Part shown: positions 1 to 8,663 of the stretch, in pieces
Numbering within the stretch: the first letter of the stretch is position 1
How the letters are laid out: each line of letters opens with the position of its first letter
Source: a bacterium
GTDB lineage: Bacteria > Patescibacteriota > Saccharimonadia > Saccharimonadales > Saccharimonadaceae
DNA length: 32,982 nucleotides
Direction: 5' to 3'
Assembly (NCBI GenBank): GCA_030431855.1
Contig: JAUIII010000010.1
Span: 1-32,982, forward strand
Notes under the pieces: model-generated
Database searches by the model: none
The model's input: only the letters and a program-made list of their open reading frames with translations
Told to the model about the DNA's origin: nothing
Made by a program: the position numbers and the translations under genes

Positions 1-298
1 CCGAACCTACGAGCAGCAGCATAATGGTGGTAGAAACAACAGACACTTTTCCAAGGCTTCTCACGACAGTAGCGTTAAGTCCGAGCCCAATAATAAATAG
101 CAGAAGAGCGATACCAATCTCAGAAAATGTGTCAAATGTATCTTTAGCGTGCACTACGTCAAGCATGCTTGGTCCTACTAAAATACCAGTCAAGATATAG
201 CCAAGTATCAAAGGCTGGCGTAGTGCACGCATAATTAACGCAATTATCGCTGCAACAGCGATAACCAAACTAATTTGTGTGAAAACGCTCAGTTCCAT
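1..298 (-). CDS. Kef-type cation/proton antiporter, N-terminal part (truncated by window edge)
   Basis: Reverse-strand translation MELSVFTQISLVIAVAAIIALIMRALRQPLILGYILTGILVGPSMLDVVHAKDTFDTFSEIGIALLLFIIGLGLN...; typical KefB/CPA2 N-terminus (QPLILGYILTGILVGP, FSEIGIALLLF.IGL). Runs off the window, so absent from the ORF track. Confidence 0.85.
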   Translation of the reverse strand, partial: MELSVFTQISLVIAVAAIIALIMRALRQPLILGYILTGILVGPSMLDVVHAKDTFDTFSEIGIALLLFIIGLGLNATVVRSLGKVSVVSTTIMLLLVGS

Positions 299-370
299 GT
301 TTATTTCAAGTCGCTTATGCATCTATTATGACATATCCAGTACTAGTGGACAACTGATACACTATATATA

Positions 371-1021
371 GTGACCGAACAATTAAACCCAGATGACTTT
401 GTGATTAGCAGAAAACGCAAAAAATATAAGTTTGCGAAATTTCATAATGCTGAAAACTGTTTTGAGTTTGATCAGTGGCAGCAGCAGGCAGTTAACGTGC
501 TGGAGCTTGGCGCGGGAACAGCAGCATTTAGCGTCGAGCTAGCAAGTCGGTACCCAGACAAGACATTCGCAGCAGTGGATGTAAAAGCGGATCGTTTGCA
601 AAAAGGCGCGTATGAAGCGCTCGAACGTGGGCTAACAAATATCTCATTCATCCGAGCAAGAGCAGACCAAATTGTCGATCTATTTCCTCCTTCGTCGCTT
701 ACGGAAGTATGGCTCACTTTTCCCGATCCGTTTCCGCGTGATAGAAGCGCGCGCCGTCGTATGACGCACGGGCTTTATTTAGAAAAGTACGCCAGCTTAC
801 TAAACAAGCGTGGCCATTTCTTTTTAAAGCACGACGACCCACGCTTCTTTGCCTGGAGCCTTGAACAATTAGTAGGCAATGGATGGCATATTCAGGAACT
901 ATCATTCGACCTTCATGAATCAGAACTATCAAGCGACTACAAAATAAAAACCACCTACGAAACACGGTGGCTAGATGAAGGATTGAAAACGAATTTTGTA
1001 AACGCAACGAAAGGAACGTAG
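371..1021 (+). CDS. trmB: tRNA (guanine-N7-)-methyltransferase
   Basis: SAM motif VLELGAGTAAFSVELA and WLTFPDPFPR..RRRMT motif of TrmB; GTG start. Confidence 0.88.
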   Translation: MTEQLNPDDFVISRKRKKYKFAKFHNAENCFEFDQWQQQAVNVLELGAGTAAFSVELASRYPDKTFAAVDVKADRLQKGAYEALERGLTNISFIRARADQIVDLFPPSSLTEVWLTFPDPFPRDRSARRRMTHGLYLEKYASLLNKRGHFFLKHDDPRFFAWSLEQLVGNGWHIQELSFDLHESELSSDYKIKTTYETRWLDEGLKTNFVNATKGT

Positions 1022-1024
1022 CAC

Positions 1025-1351
1025 ATGCAACTAAACGATTATCAGAAAAAGGCACTCCGTACAGCACGCCCAAAAACCGCGAATGATGAATTGATGCACT
1101 TGCTACTAGGGCTTGTGGGTGAGTCTGGTGAAATTGCTGAAAAAGTAAAAAAAGTTATCCGCGATCAGAACAGTGATTTTTCACATCTGGATGAGCTGTT
1201 TGAGAAAGAACTCGGCGACGTGCTGTGGCATATCGCCGTACTAGCTGCTTATTTTGATATACCACTAGAAGCAATCGCTCAACAAAATATCGATAAGCTG
1301 GCGAGTCGTCAGGCACGTGGCAAAATCGGTGGCAGCGGTGACGATAGATAA
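1025..1351 (+). CDS. MazG-like nucleotide pyrophosphohydrolase
   Basis: LLLGLVGESGEIAEKVKKVIRD...EKELGDVLWHIAVLA matches the MazG/all-alpha NTP-PPase EExxE...ExxD pattern. Confidence 0.85.
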   Translation: MQLNDYQKKALRTARPKTANDELMHLLLGLVGESGEIAEKVKKVIRDQNSDFSHLDELFEKELGDVLWHIAVLAAYFDIPLEAIAQQNIDKLASRQARGKIGGSGDDR

Positions 1352-1372
1352 TAACGTGTAAATACTTGGACT

Positions 1373-1410
1373 CGGGAGGGAGCCCGCGCTGTTCGCGCGG
1401 GTCCCTCCCG
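1373..1410 (-). terminator. GC-rich hairpin downstream of the lipoprotein gene
   Basis: CGGGAGGGA(G)CCCGCGC-TGTTC-GCGCGGGTCCCTCCCG: 16 bp stem with one bulged G, immediately 3' of the 1416 stop on the minus strand; no T tract. Confidence 0.6.
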
Positions 1411-1415
1411 TTGTG

Positions 1416-1991
1416 TCACGCTGCTGTGGTCGAACCGTCCTCGACCATCATCAGGTCGAGGGGCCACCCATCTGAGTCGCCGCTGCATCCGCTGCGGTAC
1501 TCGTCGAGGTTCACGGCGACGTCCTGGATGTGCACCCAGGGGATGGTGATCGCGAGCTCGTTGTTGTACCGGCTCACGATCTCCAGGTCCGTGTAGTCCT
1601 CGTTCTCGGGGTCGTCGAGCGCGATGCCGACTGCCACGATGCAGTACTGCTCGAACCGCGCGACTGCGAACCACCCTTCGGCCATGTACTGCTCGTTCGG
1701 GACGTGCAGCTTGCTAGTTCCCCAGAACTCCTGAAGGATCAGCAGCTCGGGCGGCGTCCGGCTGGACGGCCAGTCGTTCCAGGCGTCGTAGTCACCGTCG
1801 TGAACGGTGATGTCGGGCACCAGGACGTCCAGGCTTTCGGGTTCAGCCGGGATGGTGACCTCCGTGGGGGAGGTCTCGGACGGACGGTCCAGGATGCTTG
1901 CGCACCCCGAGAGCGTCATGACGATCACCAGAGCGATCGACGTGGCGAGGGTGCCTCTGGGGCGCACCACACCCGTGACAATGCTGCGCAT
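1416..1991 (-). CDS. Putative lipoprotein, high-GC
   Basis: N-terminus MRSIVTG...TSIALVIVMTLSGCASIL: signal peptide with lipobox LSGC; strongly G/C-biased codons compared with neighbours. Upstream GTG at 1994 is an alternative start. Confidence 0.75.
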   Translation of the reverse strand: MRSIVTGVVRPRGTLATSIALVIVMTLSGCASILDRPSETSPTEVTIPAEPESLDVLVPDITVHDGDYDAWNDWPSSRTPPELLILQEFWGTSKLHVPNEQYMAEGWFAVARFEQYCIVAVGIALDDPENEDYTDLEIVSRYNNELAITIPWVHIQDVAVNLDEYRSGCSGDSDGWPLDLMMVEDGSTTAA

Positions 1992-2061
1992 CACCCACTA
2001 CCTACTAAGTGCGTATAGGCAATGGGTGACGCACAGTTAATATATTATAACACGTTTTTAA

Positions 2062-3300
2062 CTATAATGCTAGTCTAGATCGTATCCAACCATCAATCGA
2101 ACCGGCGCCCATGCATACAACCAGGTGTCCTTCACTACGATGACGCTGAATATCATCCCATAGCATATCGTCGAGATTGCTGAAATGGACACGGTCTTTG
2201 TGTGTAAGCTTTTCAGTGAGCTGCTGCGGCGTCAACACCTCAAGTTCTGAGTTCTCACGACTAAGGTAGGTAGGGAGCCAATACACCGCCTCTGCTACAT
2301 CCATACAATCAGTATATAAATCACGCACTTCGTGCTGTCGTACGTTCTGATGAGGCTGATATACTAGCACAACGTGGCTCGAAATCTCACCTGCCATTTG
2401 CAATGTTGCGGCGATTTCAGCGGGATGATGACCATAATCGCTGTATAGATTATCGGCAAGTTTTTCAAACCGACGATTTGTACCAGGGAAGGTAGCGAGT
2501 GCTGTGATAGGGTGGGTAAGGTTCAGATATTCACATGTCTTTACTACCAACGTTGCATTGCGGCGGGTATGTTCTCCGGCAAGAGATACATCGATGACCT
2601 CGTTATCCTCTAGTTGCCAGGTCGACCCTTCGGCTATGTTAGCGATATCACGTTTCCAGCCAATAGTGTGAGCTGACTGCCGAGTAAACTCATGAAATGC
2701 ACCACGGTACTCGGCTTCACTCTCATACGTATCCGGGTGGTCATACCCAAGACTCGTGATGATAGAAAGATGTGGGTGAAATTGCAGCATGTTTCGGTCG
2801 AACTCGTCGCATTCGTACACGAAATACTCAGCCGCAGGGTCGAATTTCCCACTTGGCCCAAAGCCAATGGTCGTACCGACTTGGTAACTGATGGGTACGC
2901 CAAGCTGCTGTAGTGTCCATATCAACATTCCGGTCGTCGATGTTTTGCCATGAGTACCGCTCACTGCAATCAGCTTCAGTGTATGTTCATCAATGATGTG
3001 TTGCAGTAAGGCATCGCGTTTTGACACGCGAATACCGAGCTGTCTTGCCACCAGCAGTTCAGGGTGATCGTCTGGCAGGGCAGCGGTGTATACAAGCCAA
3101 TCAATCGGCTGGGCGTCATGCTGTTGTTGTAGCCACGAACCATCTTGGTCTGTGTGCACGTCTATGCCACGCTCGCCTAGCTGAGTAGTCATTAGGTTAG
3201 GGGTGGGTTCACTGCCAAGCACGTCATAGCCTGCATCCTGGCAGATTTCAGCAAGTGGCCCTAATGCGACGCCGCCCAACCCAGAGAAATAAATTCGCAT
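2062..3300 (-). CDS. murC: UDP-N-acetylmuramate--L-alanine ligase (Mur ligase)
   Basis: MRIYFSGLGGVALGPLA...SGTHGKTSTTGML (P-loop), ECDEFDR, DNLYSDYGHHPAEIAATL motif. Start placed at MRIYF (3300), 6 nt after a TATACT box, not at the longer ORF start. Confidence 0.85.
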   Translation of the reverse strand: MRIYFSGLGGVALGPLAEICQDAGYDVLGSEPTPNLMTTQLGERGIDVHTDQDGSWLQQQHDAQPIDWLVYTAALPDDHPELLVARQLGIRVSKRDALLQHIIDEHTLKLIAVSGTHGKTSTTGMLIWTLQQLGVPISYQVGTTIGFGPSGKFDPAAEYFVYECDEFDRNMLQFHPHLSIITSLGYDHPDTYESEAEYRGAFHEFTRQSAHTIGWKRDIANIAEGSTWQLEDNEVIDVSLAGEHTRRNATLVVKTCEYLNLTHPITALATFPGTNRRFEKLADNLYSDYGHHPAEIAATLQMAGEISSHVVLVYQPHQNVRQHEVRDLYTDCMDVAEAVYWLPTYLSRENSELEVLTPQQLTEKLTHKDRVHFSNLDDMLWDDIQRHRSEGHLVVCMGAGSIDGWIRSRLAL

Positions 3301-3358
3301 GTCTGTAGTATAATGAAAACACACCGAAATAACCAAATAAACACCAGTTCGAAACTAC

Positions 3359-4579
3359 ATGATTCAAGCGCTCATTCATCGCCTATTCGCGCGGCGCCAT
3401 TTCTGGCGCCATGCTACGTTTGGCGAGGTTGCCGAGCTGTATGCGTCACGCATGATGCGCATATTCGCGCTTCGTATTGTCACAGTATTCACGTCTATTT
3501 ATCTTCTACAGCTTGGCTTCCCACTACTCTTCATTGCATTATTTTGGCTCGGATTCTACGTTATGAGAATCGTATTTTCTTGGCCGTCGGCACTGATGGT
3601 CGCTCGACTTGGTCCGAAGCATGCCACGCTGATTAGTAATGTTGTTTCGGCTGCCGCCATGGCACTACTGCCACTATCAGCACATCCGCGTATTGGTTTA
3701 CTCGCGCTTATCGCATGGGCGGCACTACACGCGTATTCTGGCGTAATGAATGACATTGCCTATTTGGTGGACTTTTCAAAAGTAAAACACGCCGCGCACG
3801 CTGGCAAAGAACTTGGCTTCATGAATATTATCGAAAAGGTAGCTACCGGGCTCAGCCCTTTCCTTGGCGGTGCCATAGCGTTTCTACTTGGCCCGCAAGC
3901 AATCATGGTACTGTCTGCTGTACTGTTTCTACTTTCAGCCATGCCGCTGCTTGCTACCGCCGAGCCGACAGAAACTCATATCAAACTGCGCTTCCGTGGT
4001 TTTCCGTGGCGCACTACCTGGCGCTCTTTGGTCGCTCAGGGCGGTGTTGGTATTGATATTTTCACCACTACGACCGTATGGTCAATCTTCTTAGCACTCG
4101 TCGTATTTGGCTTTAGCAGCAACCGCGTGTATGCCGAGATAGGTCTCGTAACATCTATCACGCTGTTTGTAACCATCATTATCTCTTACAGCTTTGGCAG
4201 ACTTATCGATGGTCAAAAGGGCGGCACGCTGCTTCGGGTGGGAACACTGTTAAATAGTTTGGTGCATGTGCTGCGTGTTTTTGTGCGCACACCACTAGAG
4301 GTAGTTGCTACCAATATCGCCAATGAATTTTCTACCGCTGGCTATAATATGCCGTTCCTACGCGGCATGTTCGACACGGCCGACTACAGTGGTAGGCGCA
4401 TAGAGTATATGTTTTTTATGGAGGTAGCCATGAATATTGGGGGACTGGTCGCCTCATCAATACTAGCTATCCTGCTGCTATGGATCTCGCCAGTCGAAAG
4501 TTTGCAAGCATTTTTCGTGGTAGGCGCCATACTAACGCTACTCATCGCTACCCCTCGGTTTGCGCTATATAAGAAATAA
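3359..4579 (+). CDS. MFS-type multi-pass membrane transporter
   Basis: About 10-12 hydrophobic segments, basic inter-helix loops; MFS-like layout. Confidence 0.65.
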   Translation: MIQALIHRLFARRHFWRHATFGEVAELYASRMMRIFALRIVTVFTSIYLLQLGFPLLFIALFWLGFYVMRIVFSWPSALMVARLGPKHATLISNVVSAAAMALLPLSAHPRIGLLALIAWAALHAYSGVMNDIAYLVDFSKVKHAAHAGKELGFMNIIEKVATGLSPFLGGAIAFLLGPQAIMVLSAVLFLLSAMPLLATAEPTETHIKLRFRGFPWRTTWRSLVAQGGVGIDIFTTTTVWSIFLALVVFGFSSNRVYAEIGLVTSITLFVTIIISYSFGRLIDGQKGGTLLRVGTLLNSLVHVLRVFVRTPLEVVATNIANEFSTAGYNMPFLRGMFDTADYSGRRIEYMFFMEVAMNIGGLVASSILAILLLWISPVESLQAFFVVGAILTLLIATPRFALYKK

Positions 4580-4612
4580 CCAGCCGTGCTATACTAAACA
4601 CTAGTAGCATAG

Positions 4613-5263
4613 GTGGGATTTCTAAATTTTGTGGCAGACAAACGAAGAGTAAAAAAGAGTATAAAACAACTGCAGCGTGTAAAAACCTGGCAATTGCTGC
4701 TGCTGTTAATTTTCTCCGTACTACTAACGGCCACATTCCTGCGCCTAAATAACATTGGTATGATTGAACGCCGTACGGCCGTGCTGAATTCGGACAAGCG
4801 GGGAATCGATCGCATCACAGAAGAGCGACTGTTTGATTTGCAGCGATACAGCGCCGCCCATATGAACGCGGATAGTGGAGTATTCTACCTGGAAGCCGCG
4901 TATCAACGCGACGTAAAGAAGGCGAGCGAGAAGCGTGACTCCCAGGCAAGCACTGAGGCCGATCGCGCCAAGGCAGACGCCATATGTAAAGCACGGTATC
5001 CAGGCGGCTGGTCGCTTGCATACGTATATTGCTTTACCGACCAGCTTGCTGCTGCCGTAAAAAAGCGCGGAGGTACCTATGACGCCACGAAACTACCAAG
5101 CCCAGAACTGTATCGTCATGAATTTTCTAGCCCTTTGTGGTCGCCGGATTTTGCCGGCTTTTCCTTCCTGGTAAGCGTGCTCATAACAGTAGTGATTCTG
5201 CTTCGGTTTGTCAGCTTAGGCTTACTGCGTCTGATGCTCCGTAGACACTACAAATCAATTTAA
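4613..5263 (+). CDS. Hypothetical protein with N- and C-terminal TM helices
   Basis: TM at LLLLLIFSVLLTATFL and FSFLVSVLITVVILLRFV, charged domain with two Cys between; start uncertain (GTG 4613 or GTG 4631). Confidence 0.65.
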   Translation: MGFLNFVADKRRVKKSIKQLQRVKTWQLLLLLIFSVLLTATFLRLNNIGMIERRTAVLNSDKRGIDRITEERLFDLQRYSAAHMNADSGVFYLEAAYQRDVKKASEKRDSQASTEADRAKADAICKARYPGGWSLAYVYCFTDQLAAAVKKRGGTYDATKLPSPELYRHEFSSPLWSPDFAGFSFLVSVLITVVILLRFVSLGLLRLMLRRHYKSI

Positions 5264-5329
5264 GTGTTGACAGGGGCGACCAGAGGCGGTAATCTAACAG
5301 ATGTAACCAGTAATAGGAGGTATAACCAC

Positions 5330-5536
5330 ATGGCTTACAGTCACACAAACTCGAAGGGTGTTACGTACTACCTGCACAAAACAGAAGTCACACTACGTGG
5401 CGGCAAACCACAAACTATCTACTTCTTTGCACGTGTAGAGAAGAACGACAAGGGTACTCCTTGTGACCTACCAGCAGACCGCGTGGTAAAAGAAAACCAA
5501 CGCAACGGTTTCTTGGTTGTTTCAAAGAAAAAATAG
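5330..5536 (+). CDS. Small basic conserved-type protein, 68 aa
   Basis: MAYSHTNSKGVTYYLHKTEVTLRGGKPQTIYFFARVEK...; strong Shine-Dalgarno AGGAGG 8-9 nt before ATG 5330; ORF-track start at 5264 is too early. Confidence 0.8.
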   Translation: MAYSHTNSKGVTYYLHKTEVTLRGGKPQTIYFFARVEKNDKGTPCDLPADRVVKENQRNGFLVVSKKK

Positions 5537-5554
5537 TTTTATTTGAACAATTCT

Positions 5555-5587
5555 ATCAGGTCGTGCCTCGAGCGCGGCCTGATTTTT
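5555..5587 (+). terminator. Rho-independent terminator
   Basis: ATCAGGTCG...CGCGGCCTGATTTTTAT stem followed by T tract, right after the 5536 stop. Confidence 0.75.
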
Positions 5588-5680
5588 ATGGGTAAGTGTT
5601 GTAGAACCTATAACGACCCTTGCACCATAAGCGGGTTTAATGCTACGCTAAGAGTACAAACAAACAGGTGCCAAAAATGT

Positions 5681-5721
5681 CCCCAGTATGGTCCTGTTTA
5701 TGGCCCGCTGGGGGCTTTTTT
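5681..5721 (+). terminator. Rho-independent terminator
   Basis: CCCCAG...CTGGGGGCTTTTTTG stem followed by T6. Confidence 0.65.
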
Positions 5722-5753
5722 GTTTCCGTTTACTAGCTGCTATACTGAGAGTA

Positions 5754-6506
5754 ATGAGGATGGTAGTAGCGAAAGAACTTGTAAAAACATATGATGGCAT
5801 CAATGTTGTCGACCACATAAGCTTTGAAGTGAAGAAGGGCGAGATTTTCGGTATTTTAGGGCCAAATGGCGCCGGAAAAACCACTACGCTTGAAATGCTA
5901 GAAACACTGCGCCCAATCGATGGCGGCAGTGCCACAATCGACGGAGTAGATGTTACCAAAAAGCCCGATGTGATTAAACGAATCATTGGCGTACAACCAC
6001 AAAGCCCAGCATTTCAGGATAAAACAAAACTCCGTGAAGTTATAGAACTATTCGCGGCCGCGTATGGCGAAAAGGTTGATCCATACGAATTTCTGCGTGA
6101 TGTTGAGCTAGAAGACAAGGCCAATAGCTATGTCGAGCAACTATCGGGTGGCCAAAAACAGCGGCTGAGTATCACGACAGCACTAGTGCATGGCCCAAAG
6201 GTATTCTTTTTAGACGAGCCAACGACAGGTCTTGACCCCCAAGCGAGGCGTAATCTATGGGATTTAATTGAAAAAATTCGTGACAAAGGCGTCAGCGTAA
6301 TTCTGACGACGCACTATATGGATGAAGCCGAGATACTGTGTGACCGGATTGCGATTATGGACAAAGGTAAAATCATCGCGCTCGATACACCGAAAAATCT
6401 GATAAAAGCACTGCTCAAGCGTGGCTTTACCAAAAAGCGCGAAGTCGAACAAGCAAATCTCGAAGATGTCTTTATTGACCTAACAGGAAAGGCGCTGAGA
6501 GATTAG
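5754..6506 (+). CDS. ABC transporter ATP-binding protein
   Basis: Walker A GPNGAGKTT, signature LSGGQKQR, Walker B VFFLDEPTTGLDP, H-loop TTHYMDEAE. Start at 5754, 7 nt after TATACT. Confidence 0.93.
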   Translation: MRMVVAKELVKTYDGINVVDHISFEVKKGEIFGILGPNGAGKTTTLEMLETLRPIDGGSATIDGVDVTKKPDVIKRIIGVQPQSPAFQDKTKLREVIELFAAAYGEKVDPYEFLRDVELEDKANSYVEQLSGGQKQRLSITTALVHGPKVFFLDEPTTGLDPQARRNLWDLIEKIRDKGVSVILTTHYMDEAEILCDRIAIMDKGKIIALDTPKNLIKALLKRGFTKKREVEQANLEDVFIDLTGKALRD

Positions 6507-6507
6507 C

Positions 6508-7617
6508 ATGAATAGCTCGCTATATACAATCATCACTTTCGCGCGTATCAACACCAAGCGCTTTTTCCGCGACCGGCTTTCAATCTTCTTCGGCATCCTT
6601 TTTCCGCTTATCTTTCTGTTTGTCTTTGGTGGCATATTTGGTGGTAGCGACGGCGTATCGTTCCGTGTCGCCTTGATAAATCAGTCGGATAGCTCGTTCG
6701 CGCAAGATTTCGCGAAGAATCTGGAAAAACAGAAGGTATTCAATATCGACACCGAATCGAAGACACTCGAGGCTGCCAAAGAAAAAATGATTCGATCGCA
6801 GCTCGACGCAGCAATTATACTGCCAGAAGATTTTGGTCAGGTTGCCGCCACAAGCCAGAAGCCCTCAGGTCAGGCGGTCGTCTACTATACGCAAAACAAC
6901 GACCAAGCTGGGCAAACATTACAGAGCTTGCTACAAGGTAGTTTCAAGCAAATTAACCAAGAACTCACGGGTGCTACAGATCTATTTACCGTAAAAGGCG
7001 AGGCGCTAAAAAACCAGTCGTTATCTCAGTTTGACTACACCTTCGCAGGCTTGCTAGGCTTTAGCTTGCTTGGTATCGGCGTGTTTGGCCCCGTCAATGT
7101 ATTCCCCGAGCTAAAAAAGCAGGGGATTCTACGTCGACTTTCCACGACCCCTCTAAAAGTGTGGCAATACTTTAGTTCAATTGCTATATCACAGAGTATT
7201 ATCGGCATCGTATCGCTAGCGGTCATGTTCGCGGTTGCTATCACTGTTTTCCAATTGCAAATAGCGGGCAATCCACTTGAACTAGTTGGCTTCTTACTGC
7301 TCAGTATTGTGCTGATACTAGGTATTGGCCTGGCAATAGGGGGGTGGGCAAAGAACGAGCGACAAGCCGCGCCACTATCAAATATAGTGGTCTTTCCGAT
7401 GATGTTCCTCTCCGGTACGTTCTTCCCTCGTTTTCTCATGCCAGAATGGCTACAAAACGCGTCGGCCTTTCTGCCGCTTACCCCTGTTATCGATGGTATT
7501 CGGCTGATTATTACCGAAGGCGCACATTTCGTAAACCTGCTACCACAACTTGGCTTGATGGCAGCGTGGTTGGTGGTTGTGTACGTCATTGCATTTCGTG
7601 TATTCCGCTGGGAATAG
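6508..7617 (+). CDS. ABC-2 type transporter permease
   Basis: Adjacent to ATPase; N-terminal TM, large extracytoplasmic region, C-terminal TM bundle with ABC-2 style FPMMFLSGTFFP motif. Confidence 0.9.
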   Translation: MNSSLYTIITFARINTKRFFRDRLSIFFGILFPLIFLFVFGGIFGGSDGVSFRVALINQSDSSFAQDFAKNLEKQKVFNIDTESKTLEAAKEKMIRSQLDAAIILPEDFGQVAATSQKPSGQAVVYYTQNNDQAGQTLQSLLQGSFKQINQELTGATDLFTVKGEALKNQSLSQFDYTFAGLLGFSLLGIGVFGPVNVFPELKKQGILRRLSTTPLKVWQYFSSIAISQSIIGIVSLAVMFAVAITVFQLQIAGNPLELVGFLLLSIVLILGIGLAIGGWAKNERQAAPLSNIVVFPMMFLSGTFFPRFLMPEWLQNASAFLPLTPVIDGIRLIITEGAHFVNLLPQLGLMAAWLVVVYVIAFRVFRWE

Positions 7618-7627
7618 CACAAGCATA

Positions 7628-7656
7628 TTGACTTTTATTACTGTTTATGGTAATGT
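7628..7656 (+). promoter_or_regulatory. Sigma70-type promoter, leaderless arrangement
   Basis: TTGACT (7628-7633), 17 nt, TAATGT (7651-7656), then AGAAAC and ATG 7663. Confidence 0.7.
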
Positions 7657-7662
7657 AGAAAC

Positions 7663-8343
7663 ATGACGACTCACGTTCATGCAGCAGAAACCCTCGGCAA
7701 TGGCGATACCGGCGTCCTAGACGACGACGGCGACATTCGTGTAGTTGATGACGTGACCGAAGGCGGCATACCGCGCCCAAATGACCACCGCATCGCTCTC
7801 ATGCACCCGCACCAAGTCGTACCAGAAACAGAACCAGAACCAGAACATGCAGAACCGACTGCTTCAGAGGCTTCGGTTGATCTTGGTATGGTTGCTGCGC
7901 GCGGCGCCGGTATTAGCCAGGAAGCCTACGACGAAGCCAGTGGCGGCGTGGCAGGATTTGTAGAATCGTTAACTAGTGAACAAAAGCAAGCAGTACTCGA
8001 CATCGTGCACCATATCAATGCCGTTCGCATTGCCGTCCTCAGCGCAAAGAAAAAGGGTGTGTATCATAAAACACGTCAGATGTACCGGTCTAAAGCTAAA
8101 GAGCATGCACAATATGCGGCCGAATGTATTGAAGAGCTTACTGGCACGAGTTCAAATAGTGACGACGACCAGTTCCCGCGATATCTATGGTGGAAAACGT
8201 TTTTTACGAATAACCGTACTTCGTTAGAGGCAGCGATTCACGAAACTGAAGATGACACTACTACTATTTCTGATGAGGAAATAGAGCAAGCTCTAGAACA
8301 AAAAGAACGCTTTGGTGACTTAGGCGTTAGTTGGCGACAATAA
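7663..8343 (+). CDS. Hypothetical soluble acidic protein
   Basis: 226 aa ORF with consensus promoter TTGACT-17-TAATGT ending 6 nt before ATG; no recognised domain. Confidence 0.75.
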   Translation: MTTHVHAAETLGNGDTGVLDDDGDIRVVDDVTEGGIPRPNDHRIALMHPHQVVPETEPEPEHAEPTASEASVDLGMVAARGAGISQEAYDEASGGVAGFVESLTSEQKQAVLDIVHHINAVRIAVLSAKKKGVYHKTRQMYRSKAKEHAQYAAECIEELTGTSSNSDDDQFPRYLWWKTFFTNNRTSLEAAIHETEDDTTTISDEEIEQALEQKERFGDLGVSWRQ

Positions 8344-8351
8344 ACTTATTT

Positions 8352-8388
8352 TGGTGGGGGTGGCTGGGATCGAACCAGCGACCAACAG
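8352..8388 (-). repeat. Exact 37-bp duplicate of the tRNA 3' half (T arm, acceptor 3' strand, CCA)
   Basis: TGGTGGGGGTGGCTGGGATCGAACCAGCGACCAACAG is identical to 8407-8443 within the adjacent tRNA. Confidence 0.9.
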
Positions 8389-8406
8389 TAGGTAAAGACT
8401 TTCCTC

Positions 8407-8482
8407 TGGTGGGGGTGGCTGGGATCGAACCAGCGACCAACAGGTTATGAGCCCGCTGCTCTAACCGCTGAGCTACACCCCC
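8407..8482 (-). tRNA. tRNA with CAU anticodon, probably tRNA-Ile2 (lysidine type); CCA encoded
   Basis: RC: GGGGGTGTAGCTCAGCGGTTAGAGCAGCGGGCTCATAACCTGTTGGTCGCTGGTTCGATCCCAGCCACCCCCACCA; full cloverleaf. D-arm to T-arm resembles E. coli Ile2 (GGTTAGAGCAG...TTGGTCGCTGGTTC) more than Met. Confidence 0.85.
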
Positions 8483-8530
8483 GCTACCAGAGGAAAATCT
8501 TTACAACTTGTTAATATGCTCGCTCGGGGT

Positions 8531-8556
8531 CCCCGCGAAATTCTGATTTCGTGGGG
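8531..8556. repeat. Hairpin-forming inverted repeat
   Basis: CCCCGCGAAATTCTGATTTCGTGGGG: near-perfect stem. Confidence 0.7.
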
Positions 8557-8663
8557 TGGGGCAGTTGAGCTACACCTCCCATGGTTCTGTTGGGTATTGT
8601 AGCACAGCGCCAGAGTATTTTACAGAGGTGAAAGCCAAGATGATATAATATATACGAAATATC

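Noticed and set aside
1309-2018. Overlapping ORFs opposite or in alternate frames of the high-GC lipoprotein (1309..1674 -, 1366..1596 +, 1530..2018 +)
   Set aside because: High-GC sequence lacks stops in several frames; low-complexity Arg/Val/Asp products, no start signals, while 1416..1991 (-) has a coherent signal peptide and lipobox.
7035-7622. 195 aa minus-strand ORF
   Set aside because: Antisense to the ABC-2 permease; no domain or promoter signal.
8561-8580. Second complete tRNA gene upstream of tRNA-Ile2
   Set aside because: Only a 5' acceptor/D-arm-like segment is present; no anticodon arm or T arm follows, so treated as a fragment.
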